From Breoghania corrubedonensis (lineage in GTDB: Bacteria > Pseudomonadota > Alphaproteobacteria > Rhizobiales > Stappiaceae): a DNA stretch of 64,000 nt. Both the position numbers and the translations under genes were made by a program. This document shows positions 19,108-27,995 of this stretch, piece after piece. The stretch's first letter is position 1. Each line of letters begins with the position of its first letter. The notes under the pieces are model-generated. The model worked only from the letters and a program-made list of their open reading frames with translations. It had not been told where the DNA came from and did no database searches. The stretch lies in contig NZ_QAYG01000004.1 of NCBI RefSeq assembly GCF_003053845.1, forward strand, positions 124,001-188,000. The letters are read 5' to 3'.

Positions 19108-19857
19108 TCACCAGGCCACCGGTCCATCCTCGTCCGAGAAGCTGCCCGTGGGACCATCCTCGCCGATCAGGGCAAGCCGCACCGGCTCCCGCGCGCCCTC
19201 CTCCACGCTGCGCGTGCCGTTGAAGTTGTTGAGAGCGGTTGAGGTGAACCCGGGGCAAGCGGAGTTGACCTTGATGTTGGTGCCTTCGAGCGCCAGCGCG
19301 AATGCCAGCATCACGGCGTGTGCCGCTGCCTTTGACGCGGAATAATTGCCGAACATTTTTCGGTGTGGATTGGTGGGATCGGAGTTGAGCGTCAGCGATG
19401 CGCCCGAGCTTCCGGTGATGACGATGCGGCCTGCAGGCGACTCGCGCAAAAGCGGAAGCATCGCCTGTGTCACGGCAATCACGCCGAACACATTGGTCTC
19501 GAACACTGTCCGGATGTCGGCAAGCGGCGCGTCTGTGAGCAGGTTTGTCCTGACAGCCTCCGCAAAGTCCTGGTTCGGCTTCGCCCTTGAGATTCCGGCA
19601 TTATTCATCAGGATATCAAGTCGGCCGAACCGGGTACGAATGAGAGCGGCCGCCCGAGCGATCGATGCTTCATCCGTGACGTCGAGCAGGATTGCATGCG
19701 CGCCCGCTCCGATGTCCTGCACCGCCTTCTCGCCCTTTTCAAGGTCGCGCGCTCCGACAAGCACCGTCAAACCTTTTGCCACCAGATCTTTTGCGATCTG
19801 GAGGCCAATACCTTGAGTGGCTCCCGTTACGAGAGCGATGCGGTCGTCCGACATGAT
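19108..19857 (-). CDS. Short-chain dehydrogenase/reductase
   Basis: From MSDDRIALVTGATQGIG (start 19857) it runs about 249 residues, the classical SDR length. Visible are the TGATQGIG cofactor loop, ILMNNAGIS, the Ser of ITGSSGA, and the active-site Tyr-x-x-x-Lys in FGNYSASKAAA. Divergent from a TetR regulator with a strong palindrome between them, so probably repressed by it and induced by an electrophilic or quinone-like compound. Confidence 0.88.
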   Translation of the reverse strand: MMSDDRIALVTGATQGIGLQIAKDLVAKGLTVLVGARDLEKGEKAVQDIGAGAHAILLDVTDEASIARAAALIRTRFGRLDILMNNAGISRAKPNQDFAEAVRTNLLTDAPLADIRTVFETNVFGVIAVTQAMLPLLRESPAGRIVITGSSGASLTLNSDPTNPHRKMFGNYSASKAAAHAVMLAFALALEGTNIKVNSACPGFTSTALNNFNGTRSVEEGAREPVRLALIGEDGPTGSFSDEDGPVAW

Positions 19858-19907
19858 AGAATCCCCTATTTTCTCTGCTGGCTTTTTGAAGCCCGACAGC
19901 ATATTAA

Positions 19908-19947
19908 ACGGAACAGCCTTCCGCCTATATACGGAACGATGTTCCGT
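19908..19947. promoter_or_regulatory. Twin TetR operators between SDR and TetR genes
   Basis: ACGGAAC-GAT-GTTCCGT (19931-19947) is a perfect inverted repeat. A second, imperfect copy (ACGGAAC at 19908-19914 with CTTCCGC at 19918-19924) lies one to two helical turns away. Both are in the divergent promoter region. Confidence 0.65.
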
Positions 19948-19972
19948 TTAACAAGCGCGTATTGGAGAATTT

Positions 19973-20596
19973 TTGGAATCCATGGCTGGCAGATCGTCCG
20001 GACGGAATGTGCGCGCAGATGCGCAGCGCAATATCGAGACACTGGTGCGCACGGCACGGGACGTGTTCGCCACATCGGGGGTCGAAGCTCCGATGCGCGA
20101 GATCGCGGAAAAGGCGGGTGTCGGCGTCGGGACCATCTACCGCAACTTTCCGCAGCGCTCCGATCTGATAGCAGCGGTGTTTCGCAGTGAGGTCGACGCC
20201 TGCGCCGATGCAGCGACAAGTCTCGCGGAAGCCTATCCTCCGGGAGAAGCGCTCGACCGATGGATGCAGCGCTATGTCGACTTCATCGTTGCCAAGCGCG
20301 GACTGGCGGCCGCCCTGCATTCGGGCGACCCGGCATTCGAGGCCTTGCCGGCCTATTTCGACAGCCGGTTCGAGCCCGCATTGCAAAGGTTGCTCGATGC
20401 CGCCGTCACCGCCGGAGAAATACGCCCCGACGCAAATCCCTATGATCTTCTGCGAGCAGTGGCGAGCCTGTGCATGCCGTCAAGTGATGGAAATCCAGCA
20501 GCCGCTCGCCGGCTGGTCGCCCTGCTGGTTGACGGGCTGCGTTATCGCGCGGCCGGTCCGAAGGGCGATGCTAGTCCTGCACACAAGCCCGACTAA
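19973..20596 (+). CDS. TetR-family regulator
   Basis: A 207-residue regulator: helix-turn-helix at about residues 15-60 (LVRTARDVFATSGVEAPMREIAEKAGVGVGTIYRNFPQR, given here in two overlapping parts of the domain). The C-terminal helical domain is ligand-binding. TTG at 19973 is five bases after GGAG; ATG at 19982 is the alternative start. Divergent from the SDR gene, whose promoter carries matching palindromes. Confidence 0.86.
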   Translation: MESMAGRSSGRNVRADAQRNIETLVRTARDVFATSGVEAPMREIAEKAGVGVGTIYRNFPQRSDLIAAVFRSEVDACADAATSLAEAYPPGEALDRWMQRYVDFIVAKRGLAAALHSGDPAFEALPAYFDSRFEPALQRLLDAAVTAGEIRPDANPYDLLRAVASLCMPSSDGNPAAARRLVALLVDGLRYRAAGPKGDASPAHKPD

Positions 20597-20622
20597 ATGT
20601 CGGGCAGGCTTTCTTTCGCAGC

Positions 20623-21201
20623 TCAGGCGCGCTCGTTCTCTGACACTACACCGGCCCGCCTCAAGAGAATGGCGTCCGATATGATGTCGAAGAGGTGATC
20701 CGCCCGCGGAACGAGCGGAGGCTGGTCGGCGAGCCACGCCAGGGCGCTGATCAGCGCGAAGAGATCGTCGCCATCCATATCATCCCGTGCCAGCCCCCTC
20801 GCCTGCGCCCGCCTGAGGAGCTCCGCTCCTGCCTGCCGCAGATCGACGCATGAGGAATGCAGGGCGGAATTTTCGTCGGCGATCGCGGCCACCATCGGCG
20901 CGATCACACCCTTGTAGCTGTGCGTCACCACAATTGCCTCGCGCAGCCAGCTCAACAGCGCCTCGTCGGCTTGTTCGCATTTCGCCAGTTCGCCGGCCCT
21001 CGCGCTCAACGCGTCGAAGCTTGTGCGGAGCAAGGCCTCCAGCAAGGCTTCTCGAGTGGAAAAATGGCGATGCAGCGTACCATCGCCAACGCCCGCCTTG
21101 CGCGCAATGTCCCGCAGCGACGCGTCGGCGCCCTCCCCGGAAAGAAGGTCGCGGGCGACAGCGAGGATGTGGTCATAGTTCTTTCGGGCGTCTGATCTCA
21201 T
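20623..21201 (-). CDS. TetR-family regulator (intact copy of a duplicated module)
   Basis: Starts at MRSDARKNYDHILAVARDLL and runs about 192 residues; the DNA-binding part reads DASLRDIARKAGVGDGTLHRHF. It faces a truncated alcohol-dehydrogenase start (21309-21410). Its first 20 codons and promoter recur at 23881-24050, ahead of an intact dehydrogenase gene, so it probably regulates that gene in trans. Confidence 0.86.
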   Translation of the reverse strand: MRSDARKNYDHILAVARDLLSGEGADASLRDIARKAGVGDGTLHRHFSTREALLEALLRTSFDALSARAGELAKCEQADEALLSWLREAIVVTHSYKGVIAPMVAAIADENSALHSSCVDLRQAGAELLRRAQARGLARDDMDGDDLFALISALAWLADQPPLVPRADHLFDIISDAILLRRAGVVSENERA

Positions 21202-21308
21202 GATATCACTTGACAAATGGAGCGGCGCACCATTTAAACGGGGCGTCGCTCCGTATAATGCGGGGCAGTGCTCCAGCTGTAGCACGCTTGCCTCGACAGG
21301 ACAAAGCC
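21139..21308. repeat. Duplicated divergent promoter segment, copy A
   Basis: About 170 bp are nearly identical to 23880-24050. They cover the 5' end of a tetR gene, the divergent promoter with palindromes (AAATGG-n9-CCATTT and a near-palindrome ACGG...CCGT) and the ribosome site AGGACAAAGCCATG of the oxidoreductase. Confidence 0.8.
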
Positions 21309-21410
21309 ATGCTGACGCCGGATAGAGTCCCGGTTCGCGTTCAGGCAATCGGGATCAATCCTCCCGGCTGGCACCTGCACGATGGCTATGAAGCGCTTCC
21401 ACCGGAATAA
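21309..21410 (+). pseudogene. Zinc-type alcohol dehydrogenase, 5' remnant
   Basis: A short frame ending NPPGWHLHDGYEALPPE then TAA. It matches residues about 36-60 of the intact gene at 24051 (NPPDWYLRDGYRTLPPE), with an internal deletion and loss of everything after PPE. A relic of the duplication. Confidence 0.75.
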
Positions 21411-21417
21411 CGGCTGT

Positions 21418-22362
21418 TCACCAGTCCTGCTCCATGGGAGCAATTACCAGCTTTCCTTTGGGGTTGCCCGTCTTTTCGAGCTCAACGATGGCCGGGATCG
21501 CTTCTGACAGCGGTACGACGCGACCAATCACCGGGGCGAGTTTGCCTTGCTCGGCCGCTTCGGCGATGCCGGCGAAGCTATCCGGAGTGGGATTGGCGAA
21601 TACGAGATGATGTCGCGGGGAAAGCAGGCAGCCGATCATCTTGGCGGGCGTGGGGACGATGTGCAGTGACATACCGCCCTTCTTGAGCATCGCGCCACAC
21701 TGGCGCAGCGATAGCGCGCCTGCGGTATCGAAGATGACATCGAACCGGCGTCGATAGGACCCAATATCGAAGGCGTTGTAGTCGATAACCTCGCTCACGC
21801 CCAGCGCCTGAGCGTCCTCGCGTCCGGATGCACGACAGTTGCCGGTGACGATTGCACCGTGCATGCGTGCGATCTGCACCGCCGAACGCCCCACCCCTCC
21901 CAGGCACCCGGTGACAAGGACGGACTGACCGGCTCTCAGTTTCGCCTTTGCGACAAGTCCGATCCAGGCTGTTGAACCGACAACCGTCATGGTCGCCGCC
22001 TGCTCGAAAGTGATATTGGACGGCTTCAGTGCAACAGTCTTTGTGTCCGCTACGACATATTCCGCGAAAGCGCCGGCTTGCCGGATTGTGGTGGCGCCGA
22101 AGACTTCGTCACCCACCTTGAATTGCTTTACGTCGGGCCCAACGGCATCGACCACACCGGAAAAGTCATGGCCCAGGCCGCGCGGAAAACGCGAACCGGA
22201 CAGTATTTTCATTTCGCCGCGCCGAATCTTCCAGTCCATAGGGTTGACCGATGCGGCCTTGACTTGAACCAGAATCTGACCGCGTCCAGGTTTCGGCCGG
22301 TCCACATCGGCGAGTGAAAGCTCTTCCGGGTCGCCATACTTGAAATACTGGATGCGCTTCAT
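21418..22362 (-). CDS. Zinc-independent NADPH:quinone-type oxidoreductase (MDR family)
   Basis: A 314-residue medium-chain dehydrogenase/reductase: GroES-like domain (VKAASVNPMDWKIRRGEM, LGHDFSGVVDAVG) and Rossmann domain (GQSVLVTGCLGGVGRSAVQIA). No zinc-ligand cysteines are seen, so it is quinone-reductase-like. Located between a regulator copy and a small membrane protein. Confidence 0.87.
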   Translation of the reverse strand: MKRIQYFKYGDPEELSLADVDRPKPGRGQILVQVKAASVNPMDWKIRRGEMKILSGSRFPRGLGHDFSGVVDAVGPDVKQFKVGDEVFGATTIRQAGAFAEYVVADTKTVALKPSNITFEQAATMTVVGSTAWIGLVAKAKLRAGQSVLVTGCLGGVGRSAVQIARMHGAIVTGNCRASGREDAQALGVSEVIDYNAFDIGSYRRRFDVIFDTAGALSLRQCGAMLKKGGMSLHIVPTPAKMIGCLLSPRHHLVFANPTPDSFAGIAEAAEQGKLAPVIGRVVPLSEAIPAIVELEKTGNPKGKLVIAPMEQDW

Positions 22363-22426
22363 GACCGGTTCTCGTCCGTTTGCTCAGCTCTAAAATAAGT
22401 TCGCAGCGTGAAACTCATCGTGCTCA

Positions 22427-22801
22427 TCAACCCGCCCACCAAACCCAGATAAAGGCTGCCCCAAGCACCGCCTCCGCGAAGACAGAACGAAAGATGCCCG
22501 CACTGACACGCCGAGCCGAAAATTCGAATAATCCCAGACCCGCAAGCAGCATAGCTGTTCCGCCCATGAGCAGGCAGACCGCTGAGCGGACTTCCGAAGG
22601 GGCGGCCGTTCTGCCGAGGTAGAACATCAGAGCGAGGCCGAGATACATCAGGCCCATCCGGCGAAACAGGATGAGCGCTCCAGCCGTGCTTTCGAGCCTC
22701 CACTCGTTGAGCACGCTCCCGCCGAAGAAGATGAAGCGGACGCCGAGAACGCAACAGGCGACCGTCATGACGAGCGCCAATATCTCGAATGTCAAAGTCA
22801 A
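22427..22801 (-). CDS. Small four-helix membrane protein, unknown
   Basis: A 124-residue hydrophobic protein with four predicted membrane helices (about residues 5-27, 43-63, 72-95, 103-122). No family recognised with certainty; size and topology resemble small DoxX- or DUF-type inner-membrane proteins. It is upstream of the MDR gene on the same strand and may be cotranscribed with it. Confidence 0.6.
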   Translation of the reverse strand: MTLTFEILALVMTVACCVLGVRFIFFGGSVLNEWRLESTAGALILFRRMGLMYLGLALMFYLGRTAAPSEVRSAVCLLMGGTAMLLAGLGLFEFSARRVSAGIFRSVFAEAVLGAAFIWVWWAG

Positions 22802-22907
22802 TCTCCTTGCGCAAATGTTCGCTGTACCGTGAGAGCATCCAGCTATAGGCGGTCGACTTCAGACGATCTATGCGCCAAAATCCTGTTTTTATTGGAGGTC
22901 ATCCAGG

Positions 22908-23846
22908 ATGGACCCGTTATCCGATATCATCTCGTTCCTGCGACTGCGAAGCTATCTCGTGGGTGGCTTCGAGGCCGGTGGAAGCTGGTCGATCGGCTTT
23001 GACGCCCATGAAGCCATCAAATGCTACGCCGTAACCGCCGGCGCGTGCTGGATCGCGGTGGAAGGCGCGGGCGAGCCTGTGTTTCTGCAGAAGGATGATT
23101 GCTTCATGCTGCCGCAAGGCCGGCCGTTTCAAATCGCCAGTGACCTGAGCCTGCCCCCAGACAATTGGCAGCGCCACTTTCTCGGCGCCGAAGAAGGCGC
23201 GCTGGTGAAGCTCAACGACGGCTCTGGCGTGACCGTGCTTGGCGGACATTTTGCGCTCGCGGGGCCGCAGGCGGAGATTTTGCTCGGCATGCTGCCGCCA
23301 ATCGTTCATTTGCGCGGCGGGACGGAGGCTGAGACGCTGCGCTGGGCCTTCGAGCGGATGCGGCAGGAACTGACCGATCTCAAGCCGGGTGCCATCCTCA
23401 TCGCACAGCAACTCGCGTGCATGATCTTCATCCAGGCGCTCCGTCTCTATCTCGATAAGAACAAGGGTATCGGCTGGCTGTTCGCGCTCTCCGATCAACG
23501 GATCGGTGCGGCTATCAAGGCGATCCATCGGGAGCCGTCGCGGCGTTGGACGGTGGAAACGCTCGCCACTGAAGCCGACATGTCGCGCGCCAGCTTTGCG
23601 GCGCGGTTTCGGCGGTTGGTTGGCGAAAGTCCGATCGAGTATCTCACGCGCTGGCGAATGCTGCTCGCCGGACGCAGTCTGGAGCACGGCCAACCCATCG
23701 GCGCGATTGCCCATTCCCTCGGCTATGAATCGGAAAGTGCGTTCAGAACGGCCTTCAAACGCGTCACGGGCACGACGCCCCGCCATCACGCGCGCTCGCC
23801 TGGACATAGTGGTGCCGTGCGTTTCCTCGTGCAGAGCGGAACGTAG
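22908..23846 (+). CDS. AraC-family regulator with cupin-type sensor domain
   Basis: A 312-residue regulator. The N-terminal 190 residues form an AraC cupin domain (YAVTAGACWIAVEG, KDDCFMLPQGRPF). The C-terminal double helix-turn-helix has RWTVETLATEADMSRASFAARFRR and IGAIAHSLGYESESAFRTAFKR. Divergent from the membrane-protein/MDR pair, which it probably controls. Confidence 0.9.
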   Translation: MDPLSDIISFLRLRSYLVGGFEAGGSWSIGFDAHEAIKCYAVTAGACWIAVEGAGEPVFLQKDDCFMLPQGRPFQIASDLSLPPDNWQRHFLGAEEGALVKLNDGSGVTVLGGHFALAGPQAEILLGMLPPIVHLRGGTEAETLRWAFERMRQELTDLKPGAILIAQQLACMIFIQALRLYLDKNKGIGWLFALSDQRIGAAIKAIHREPSRRWTVETLATEADMSRASFAARFRRLVGESPIEYLTRWRMLLAGRSLEHGQPIGAIAHSLGYESESAFRTAFKRVTGTTPRHHARSPGHSGAVRFLVQSGT

Positions 23847-23879
23847 TTGCGGCGTATGTTTTGGGCGACGTCGAACAGG

Positions 23880-24050
23880 AGGAAAGAAGGTCGCGGGCGA
23901 CAGCGAGGATGTGATCGTCGCTCTTTCGGGCGCCTGATCTCATGTTGTCACTTGACAAATGGAGCGGTGCGCCGTTTATACGGGGCATCGCTCCACATAA
24001 TGCGGGGCACTGCTCCAGCTGTAGCACGCTTGCCTCGAAAGGACAAAGCC
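23880..24050. repeat. Duplicated divergent promoter segment, copy B, with tetR remnant
   Basis: Second copy of the segment at 21139-21308. On the minus strand from 23943 it reads MRSGARKSDDHILAVARDLL and then breaks off, a 5' remnant of the neighbouring tetR. On the plus side it drives the intact dehydrogenase at 24051. The same palindromic operators are present with a few substitutions. Confidence 0.8.
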
Positions 24051-25067
24051 ATGTCGAATGAAACAATGAAAGCCGTCCGGATTCATGCCTTCGGCGGCCC
24101 GGAGGTTCTGCAATACGAAGATGCGCCGAAACCCGCGCTTCAGCCGGGCGAGGTCCTGGTTCGCGTCCATGCCATCGGCATCAATCCTCCCGACTGGTAC
24201 CTGCGCGATGGTTACAGGACGCTTCCCCCGGAATGGCGGCCGCAGGTCGAGTTCCCCCTTATTCTGGGCACCGATATTTCAGGGGTTGTCGAGGCGGTCG
24301 CCGAGGATGTTCAAGGCTTTTCCGTCGGCGACGAAGTCTATTCCATGGTCCGCTTTTTCAGTGTCGGGGAAAGCAAGGCCTATGCGGACTATGTCGCCGT
24401 GCCGGCGTCGGAGCTGGCACTGAAGCCCGCGGGCATAGATCACATCCATGCCGCCGCCACCCCCATGTCGCTGCTCACCGCCTGGCAGTTCATGGTGGAA
24501 CTCGGGCACAGCGAACCCAATCCGCTGCAACCAGGCCTGCATCAGCCGGCCCCGCTTCAGGGCAAGACCGTGCTGGTCAACGGAGCCGCGGGCGGCGTCG
24601 GGCATTTCGCGGTGCAGGTGGCGAAGCTGAAAGGTGCCCGGGTCATTGCCGTTGCCTCAAGCAAACATGAGGCGACCTTGCGCGACCTCGGCGCCGACGA
24701 ATTCATCGACTACACCAGGACCCCACCCGAGACCGTGGCTCATGACCTCGATCTTGTTGTTGATGCGCTGGGTGGTCCGACAACGGGTCGTTTTCTGCGA
24801 ACCCTGAAGCCGGGAGGAGCCTTGTTCCCCGTCTACCCACTGGGCTTTGCGGATGCCGAGGAAGCCGGGAAGCGGGGCATCACGGTCTCCACGACGCAGG
24901 TCCGTTCCAGCGGAGCGCACCTGACAGCGCTTGCCCGCTATCTGAATGACGGGACGATCCGCGCGATCATCGACAGCACCTATCCGCTTGCCGAGGCGCG
25001 CCAGGCGCATGAACGGGCCGCCAAGGGTCATATCCAGGGAAAGATCGTGCTGACCGTTGGCGATTGA
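24051..25067 (+). CDS. NADP-dependent oxidoreductase (MDR, quinone/zeta-crystallin-like)
   Basis: A 338-residue protein starting MSNETMKAVRIHAFGGPEVL after AGGACAAAGCC. GroES-like domain (LVRVHAIGINPPDWYLRDG, LGTDISGVVEAV) and Rossmann domain (TVLVNGAAGGVGHFAVQVA), with YTRTP and a C-terminal HIQGKIVLTV. Followed 16 bp later by a small monooxygenase-type gene, forming a two-gene operon that probably detoxifies quinones or enones. Confidence 0.9.
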   Translation: MSNETMKAVRIHAFGGPEVLQYEDAPKPALQPGEVLVRVHAIGINPPDWYLRDGYRTLPPEWRPQVEFPLILGTDISGVVEAVAEDVQGFSVGDEVYSMVRFFSVGESKAYADYVAVPASELALKPAGIDHIHAAATPMSLLTAWQFMVELGHSEPNPLQPGLHQPAPLQGKTVLVNGAAGGVGHFAVQVAKLKGARVIAVASSKHEATLRDLGADEFIDYTRTPPETVAHDLDLVVDALGGPTTGRFLRTLKPGGALFPVYPLGFADAEEAGKRGITVSTTQVRSSGAHLTALARYLNDGTIRAIIDSTYPLAEARQAHERAAKGHIQGKIVLTVGD

Positions 25068-25083
25068 ATAAGGGGATACCGAC

Positions 25084-25383
25084 ATGCTCATACTCATGGG
25101 GTACATTCACATCGATCCGCAAGACGTCCACGCATTCGTCCGCGACGTTCAGGCGATCAGTCTCAGTACGAAGACCGAGGATGGATGCCTGTTCTACGGC
25201 TTCACACTGGATGACGGGCCAACGGGACGCTTCCTGGTTGCCGAGCGCTGGCGGGATCAGGACGCGCTGACGGCCCATCTTGCAAGAGCGGAGACGCTGG
25301 CGTTCCTGAAGACCTGGGGTGACCGGATGAAAGGTGACCTCCAAACCTACGAGGTGATGGAGGATCTGCCCAGATCAAGTTGA
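25084..25383 (+). CDS. Antibiotic-biosynthesis-monooxygenase-type (ABM) protein
   Basis: A 99-residue ferredoxin-like ABM-domain protein: ILMGYIHIDPQDVHAF, TEDGCLFYGFTLDD, ERWRDQDALTAHLA and ETLAFLKTWG. Relatives such as YgiN are quinol monooxygenases. Linked to the upstream oxidoreductase, consistent with a quinone redox cycle. Confidence 0.8.
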   Translation: MLILMGYIHIDPQDVHAFVRDVQAISLSTKTEDGCLFYGFTLDDGPTGRFLVAERWRDQDALTAHLARAETLAFLKTWGDRMKGDLQTYEVMEDLPRSS

Positions 25384-25417
25384 ACCGCCGGCTCCTGGCC
25401 AAGGCCCGCGCATCGTC

Positions 25418-26356
25418 TTATGACCCCTCGGGCGCCGCGACCGACCTCAGGTCGCGCGCCAGCTCTATGTCCGGTGTGCGTGCCAGCTCTTCGATGAAGC
25501 GATCCATGAACAGGCTGACACGGCGACTGGCAGCCAGACCGGGCGCGCGGATCAGGTAGAGCAGCTTGGGGACCAGAGGGCGCTCGGGCAGAATGATTTC
25601 GGCATCGCCGCGAGCCAGAAGGTCGGCCATGAGATATCGGGGCGCCTTCGCGAAGCCCAGATGGTTCTGCACGGCGTGCAGAATGAGATTGGGCATCTGT
25701 GCAGCAAAGGAAACGGTGACAGGAGCAGTCCCACCATCGGCAAAGACGATCGTATTTTCGGCAGGATCGTCCCGGTACTGGATGTAGTCGAGGGGAAGCA
25801 GGTCCGCCGGTACTTTCGGTCTTCCCACCCGGTCGAGATAGCTGCGCGATGCGACAAGGCAAAGCTCGATCTCGGCCAGTTTGCGCACAGTGCCGTTGCG
25901 GGCGCCATCAGTGCTTGCCTGGATCGCCAGATCAAGTCCGGCTTCGACAAGATCGACCAGATCGTCGGTGGCACGGAACTCGATCTTCAGCTTCGGATGG
26001 GTGCGGCGCAAATCGGCAAGCACGGGCACGAGCAGGCTTTGCGCCACCAGAAACGCGCAGGCGAGACCCAGGCGACCGTCGGGTGAGGACCGCAGTGCGG
26101 CGAGCGCATCCTGCATCTGTGACAGCCGGGCGAGCACCTCGACGCCATGGCTGACGGCCAGGCTGCCCGCTTCGGTCGGGCGCACGCCGTTACGGCCGCG
26201 CACGACAAGCGTGAGCCCCAATGACTGCTCCAGGGCGGCAATCTGCTGGCTGACGGCCGGCTGGGTGATGCCGAGACGTCGGGCGGCGGCCGAAAGGGAG
26301 CCGGTTTCGCAGGCGGCCACAAGCGATCGCAGGGCGGCAATGTTTTCCATAAGCAT
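25418..26356 (-). CDS. LysR-family regulator
   Basis: A 312-residue regulator: winged helix with ENIAALRSLVAACETGSLSA and ITQPAVSQQIAALEQSLG, followed by a full effector domain (LGLACAFLVAQSLLVPVLA). Divergent from the MBL-fold hydrolase; the spacer carries a perfect palindrome. Confidence 0.9.
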   Translation of the reverse strand: MLMENIAALRSLVAACETGSLSAAARRLGITQPAVSQQIAALEQSLGLTLVVRGRNGVRPTEAGSLAVSHGVEVLARLSQMQDALAALRSSPDGRLGLACAFLVAQSLLVPVLADLRRTHPKLKIEFRATDDLVDLVEAGLDLAIQASTDGARNGTVRKLAEIELCLVASRSYLDRVGRPKVPADLLPLDYIQYRDDPAENTIVFADGGTAPVTVSFAAQMPNLILHAVQNHLGFAKAPRYLMADLLARGDAEIILPERPLVPKLLYLIRAPGLAASRRVSLFMDRFIEELARTPDIELARDLRSVAAPEGS

Positions 26357-26370
26357 GCCTTATGTCTTCT

Positions 26371-26400
26371 ATAAGAGTATCAGTGATACCATAGGCTTAT
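26371..26400. promoter_or_regulatory. Nested palindrome between LysR and MBL-hydrolase genes
   Basis: GTATCA-G-TGATAC (26377-26389) is a perfect inverted repeat, enclosed by ATAAG (26371-26375) and CTTAT (26396-26400). It is placed where a LysR recognition site would serve both divergent genes. Confidence 0.55.
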
Positions 26401-26448
26401 CATTATCTTTACTTATGGATCCGGACAAAACACTCAATGGAAGGATCG

Positions 26449-27438
26449 ATGATGACAGTTTCCAGACGGATTTTCATGCGGGGCGCGGTACTGGCGCCAG
26501 CAGCACTTGCAGCGCCGGCGTTGTTGCGTCTTGCACACGCGGCAGAGGCGGAGAGTGTTCGCGCGCCGACGACACCGCAGTTTCAGCGCCGAATGGTGGG
26601 CAAAATCGAGGTGATCGCCCTGATGGATGGGATGATCCAACGCCCGAAGGAAATGATTCCCGGCTACGACGAGGCAAAGGCGAGCGCTGCGGCCAAACTG
26701 GCGCACAAGCCGCATGATCCGGCAGCCATAGCCATCGGCATCAACGGCTATGTGATCCGCGCCGGGGGTCGGGTGATTGCCGTGGACACCGGCTCCCCCG
26801 CAGGCCTGGCGCCGACGCTTGGCGGATGGCACGCGGCGCTGGCGGCGGCAGGCATCGCGACAGATGAGGTCGATACGGTGTTTCTCACCCATCTGCACCC
26901 CGATCACGTCGGCGGCATGACGGACCCAAACAGCGGCGCGGCGCGACTGCCCAAGGCACGGATGATCGCATCCGAGGCGGATTGGGCCTTTACCTTCGAT
27001 GCGGGGGTCTACGCGTCGATGCCGAAAGAGGTTCAGCAGGGACTTGATATGTCACGCGCAATGGTCGCGCCTTATGAAGCAGAAAAGACATTGATCACGC
27101 CGGGGGACGAGATCGCGCCGGGTCTGACGAGTGTTGCGATGCCGGGCCATACGCCGGGGCATATGGGGCTGCGGTTGGATAGTGGCCGCGAAAGCCTCCT
27201 GATCTGGGGCGATCTGCTGATTGCGCCTGCCTACCAGTTCGCCAATCCGGACTGGGGGTTCGCGCTGGATACAGACAAGGCGGCCGCTGCAGCCACACGG
27301 GCCAGGGTCCTGGATATTACGGCGACGGACGGGATGATGGTCGCAGGCATGCATCTGGATTTTCCGGGCTTTGGCTATGTCGAGCGCGCCAAACAGGGCT
27401 ATGGCTTTTTCGCGGCGCCTTGGGACTACCGGACCTGA
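26449..27438 (+). CDS. Tat-exported MBL-fold metallohydrolase
   Basis: About 330 residues with a twin-arginine signal (SRRIFMRGAVLAPAALAAPA) and metallo-beta-lactamase metal motifs: THLHPDHVGG, MPGHTPGHMG, WGDLL and a final AGMHLDFPGFG. Periplasmic. Family members include lactonases and arylsulfatase-like enzymes; the substrate cannot be told. Starts at 26449 or 26452 are both possible. Confidence 0.88.
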   Translation: MMTVSRRIFMRGAVLAPAALAAPALLRLAHAAEAESVRAPTTPQFQRRMVGKIEVIALMDGMIQRPKEMIPGYDEAKASAAAKLAHKPHDPAAIAIGINGYVIRAGGRVIAVDTGSPAGLAPTLGGWHAALAAAGIATDEVDTVFLTHLHPDHVGGMTDPNSGAARLPKARMIASEADWAFTFDAGVYASMPKEVQQGLDMSRAMVAPYEAEKTLITPGDEIAPGLTSVAMPGHTPGHMGLRLDSGRESLLIWGDLLIAPAYQFANPDWGFALDTDKAAAAATRARVLDITATDGMMVAGMHLDFPGFGYVERAKQGYGFFAAPWDYRT

Positions 27439-27710
27439 AGACATGCCTGCGCTCCCGACGGGATGCAGGCTTTGGGCGCGGGCTGGATGCTGAAGGGAGT
27501 TGTGTCTGCCTCGGGCTCCCGTCTAGTCCCGGGCCTCTCACCATCCCGGCTCGTCCATCAGCGCCTATTCGTCGTATGCGGCAACTAGCAGCCGAGAGAA
27601 ACCCGCCGATGTGTACGCTACGGCCCGAAAATGCCGCACGGCATTTCGGAGGGGCTTCCAGTATCAACATCTATCGTTCTCAATCGCCTTAGCAACGATG
27701 GAGATTGAGC

Positions 27711-27995
27711 ATGTCCCAGACCGAAAACATGAAAATTCGGAGAACAATCCGGCGGCACCAATTGCGTGAGATGGTGCCGATGGCTGACAGCACGATTTAT
27801 GAAATGGAACAACGTGGCGAGTTCCCCCGTCGGTTCGCGCTCTCACCCCGATGCATCGTCTGGGACCTCGCCGAGGTGGAGGCTTGGCTGATGGCACGGC
27901 GGGCTGCGCCGATCCGGCGGGCACAACACCCTGATGTCACCAAGCGGAAAACCCGCCCCGTCAAAGGGCGGGATCAAGCTCCATCAAGGGCATAG
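27711..27995 (+). CDS. AlpA-like excisionase/regulator
   Basis: A 94-residue helix-turn-helix protein: LREMVPMADSTIYEMEQRGEFP, FALSPRCIVWDLAEVEAWLM, the AlpA/MerR-like fold used as excisionase or integrase activator in P4-like elements. Converges on and overlaps the integrase 3' end, a typical pairing at the edge of an integrative element. Confidence 0.8.
   Translation: MSQTENMKIRRTIRRHQLREMVPMADSTIYEMEQRGEFPRRFALSPRCIVWDLAEVEAWLMARRAAPIRRAQHPDVTKRKTRPVKGRDQAPSRA

Noticed and set aside
26429-26438. CACTCAATGG shared with the guaA 3' end as a possible second att site
   Set aside because: Only ten bases match and flanking sequence differs; chance is sufficient.
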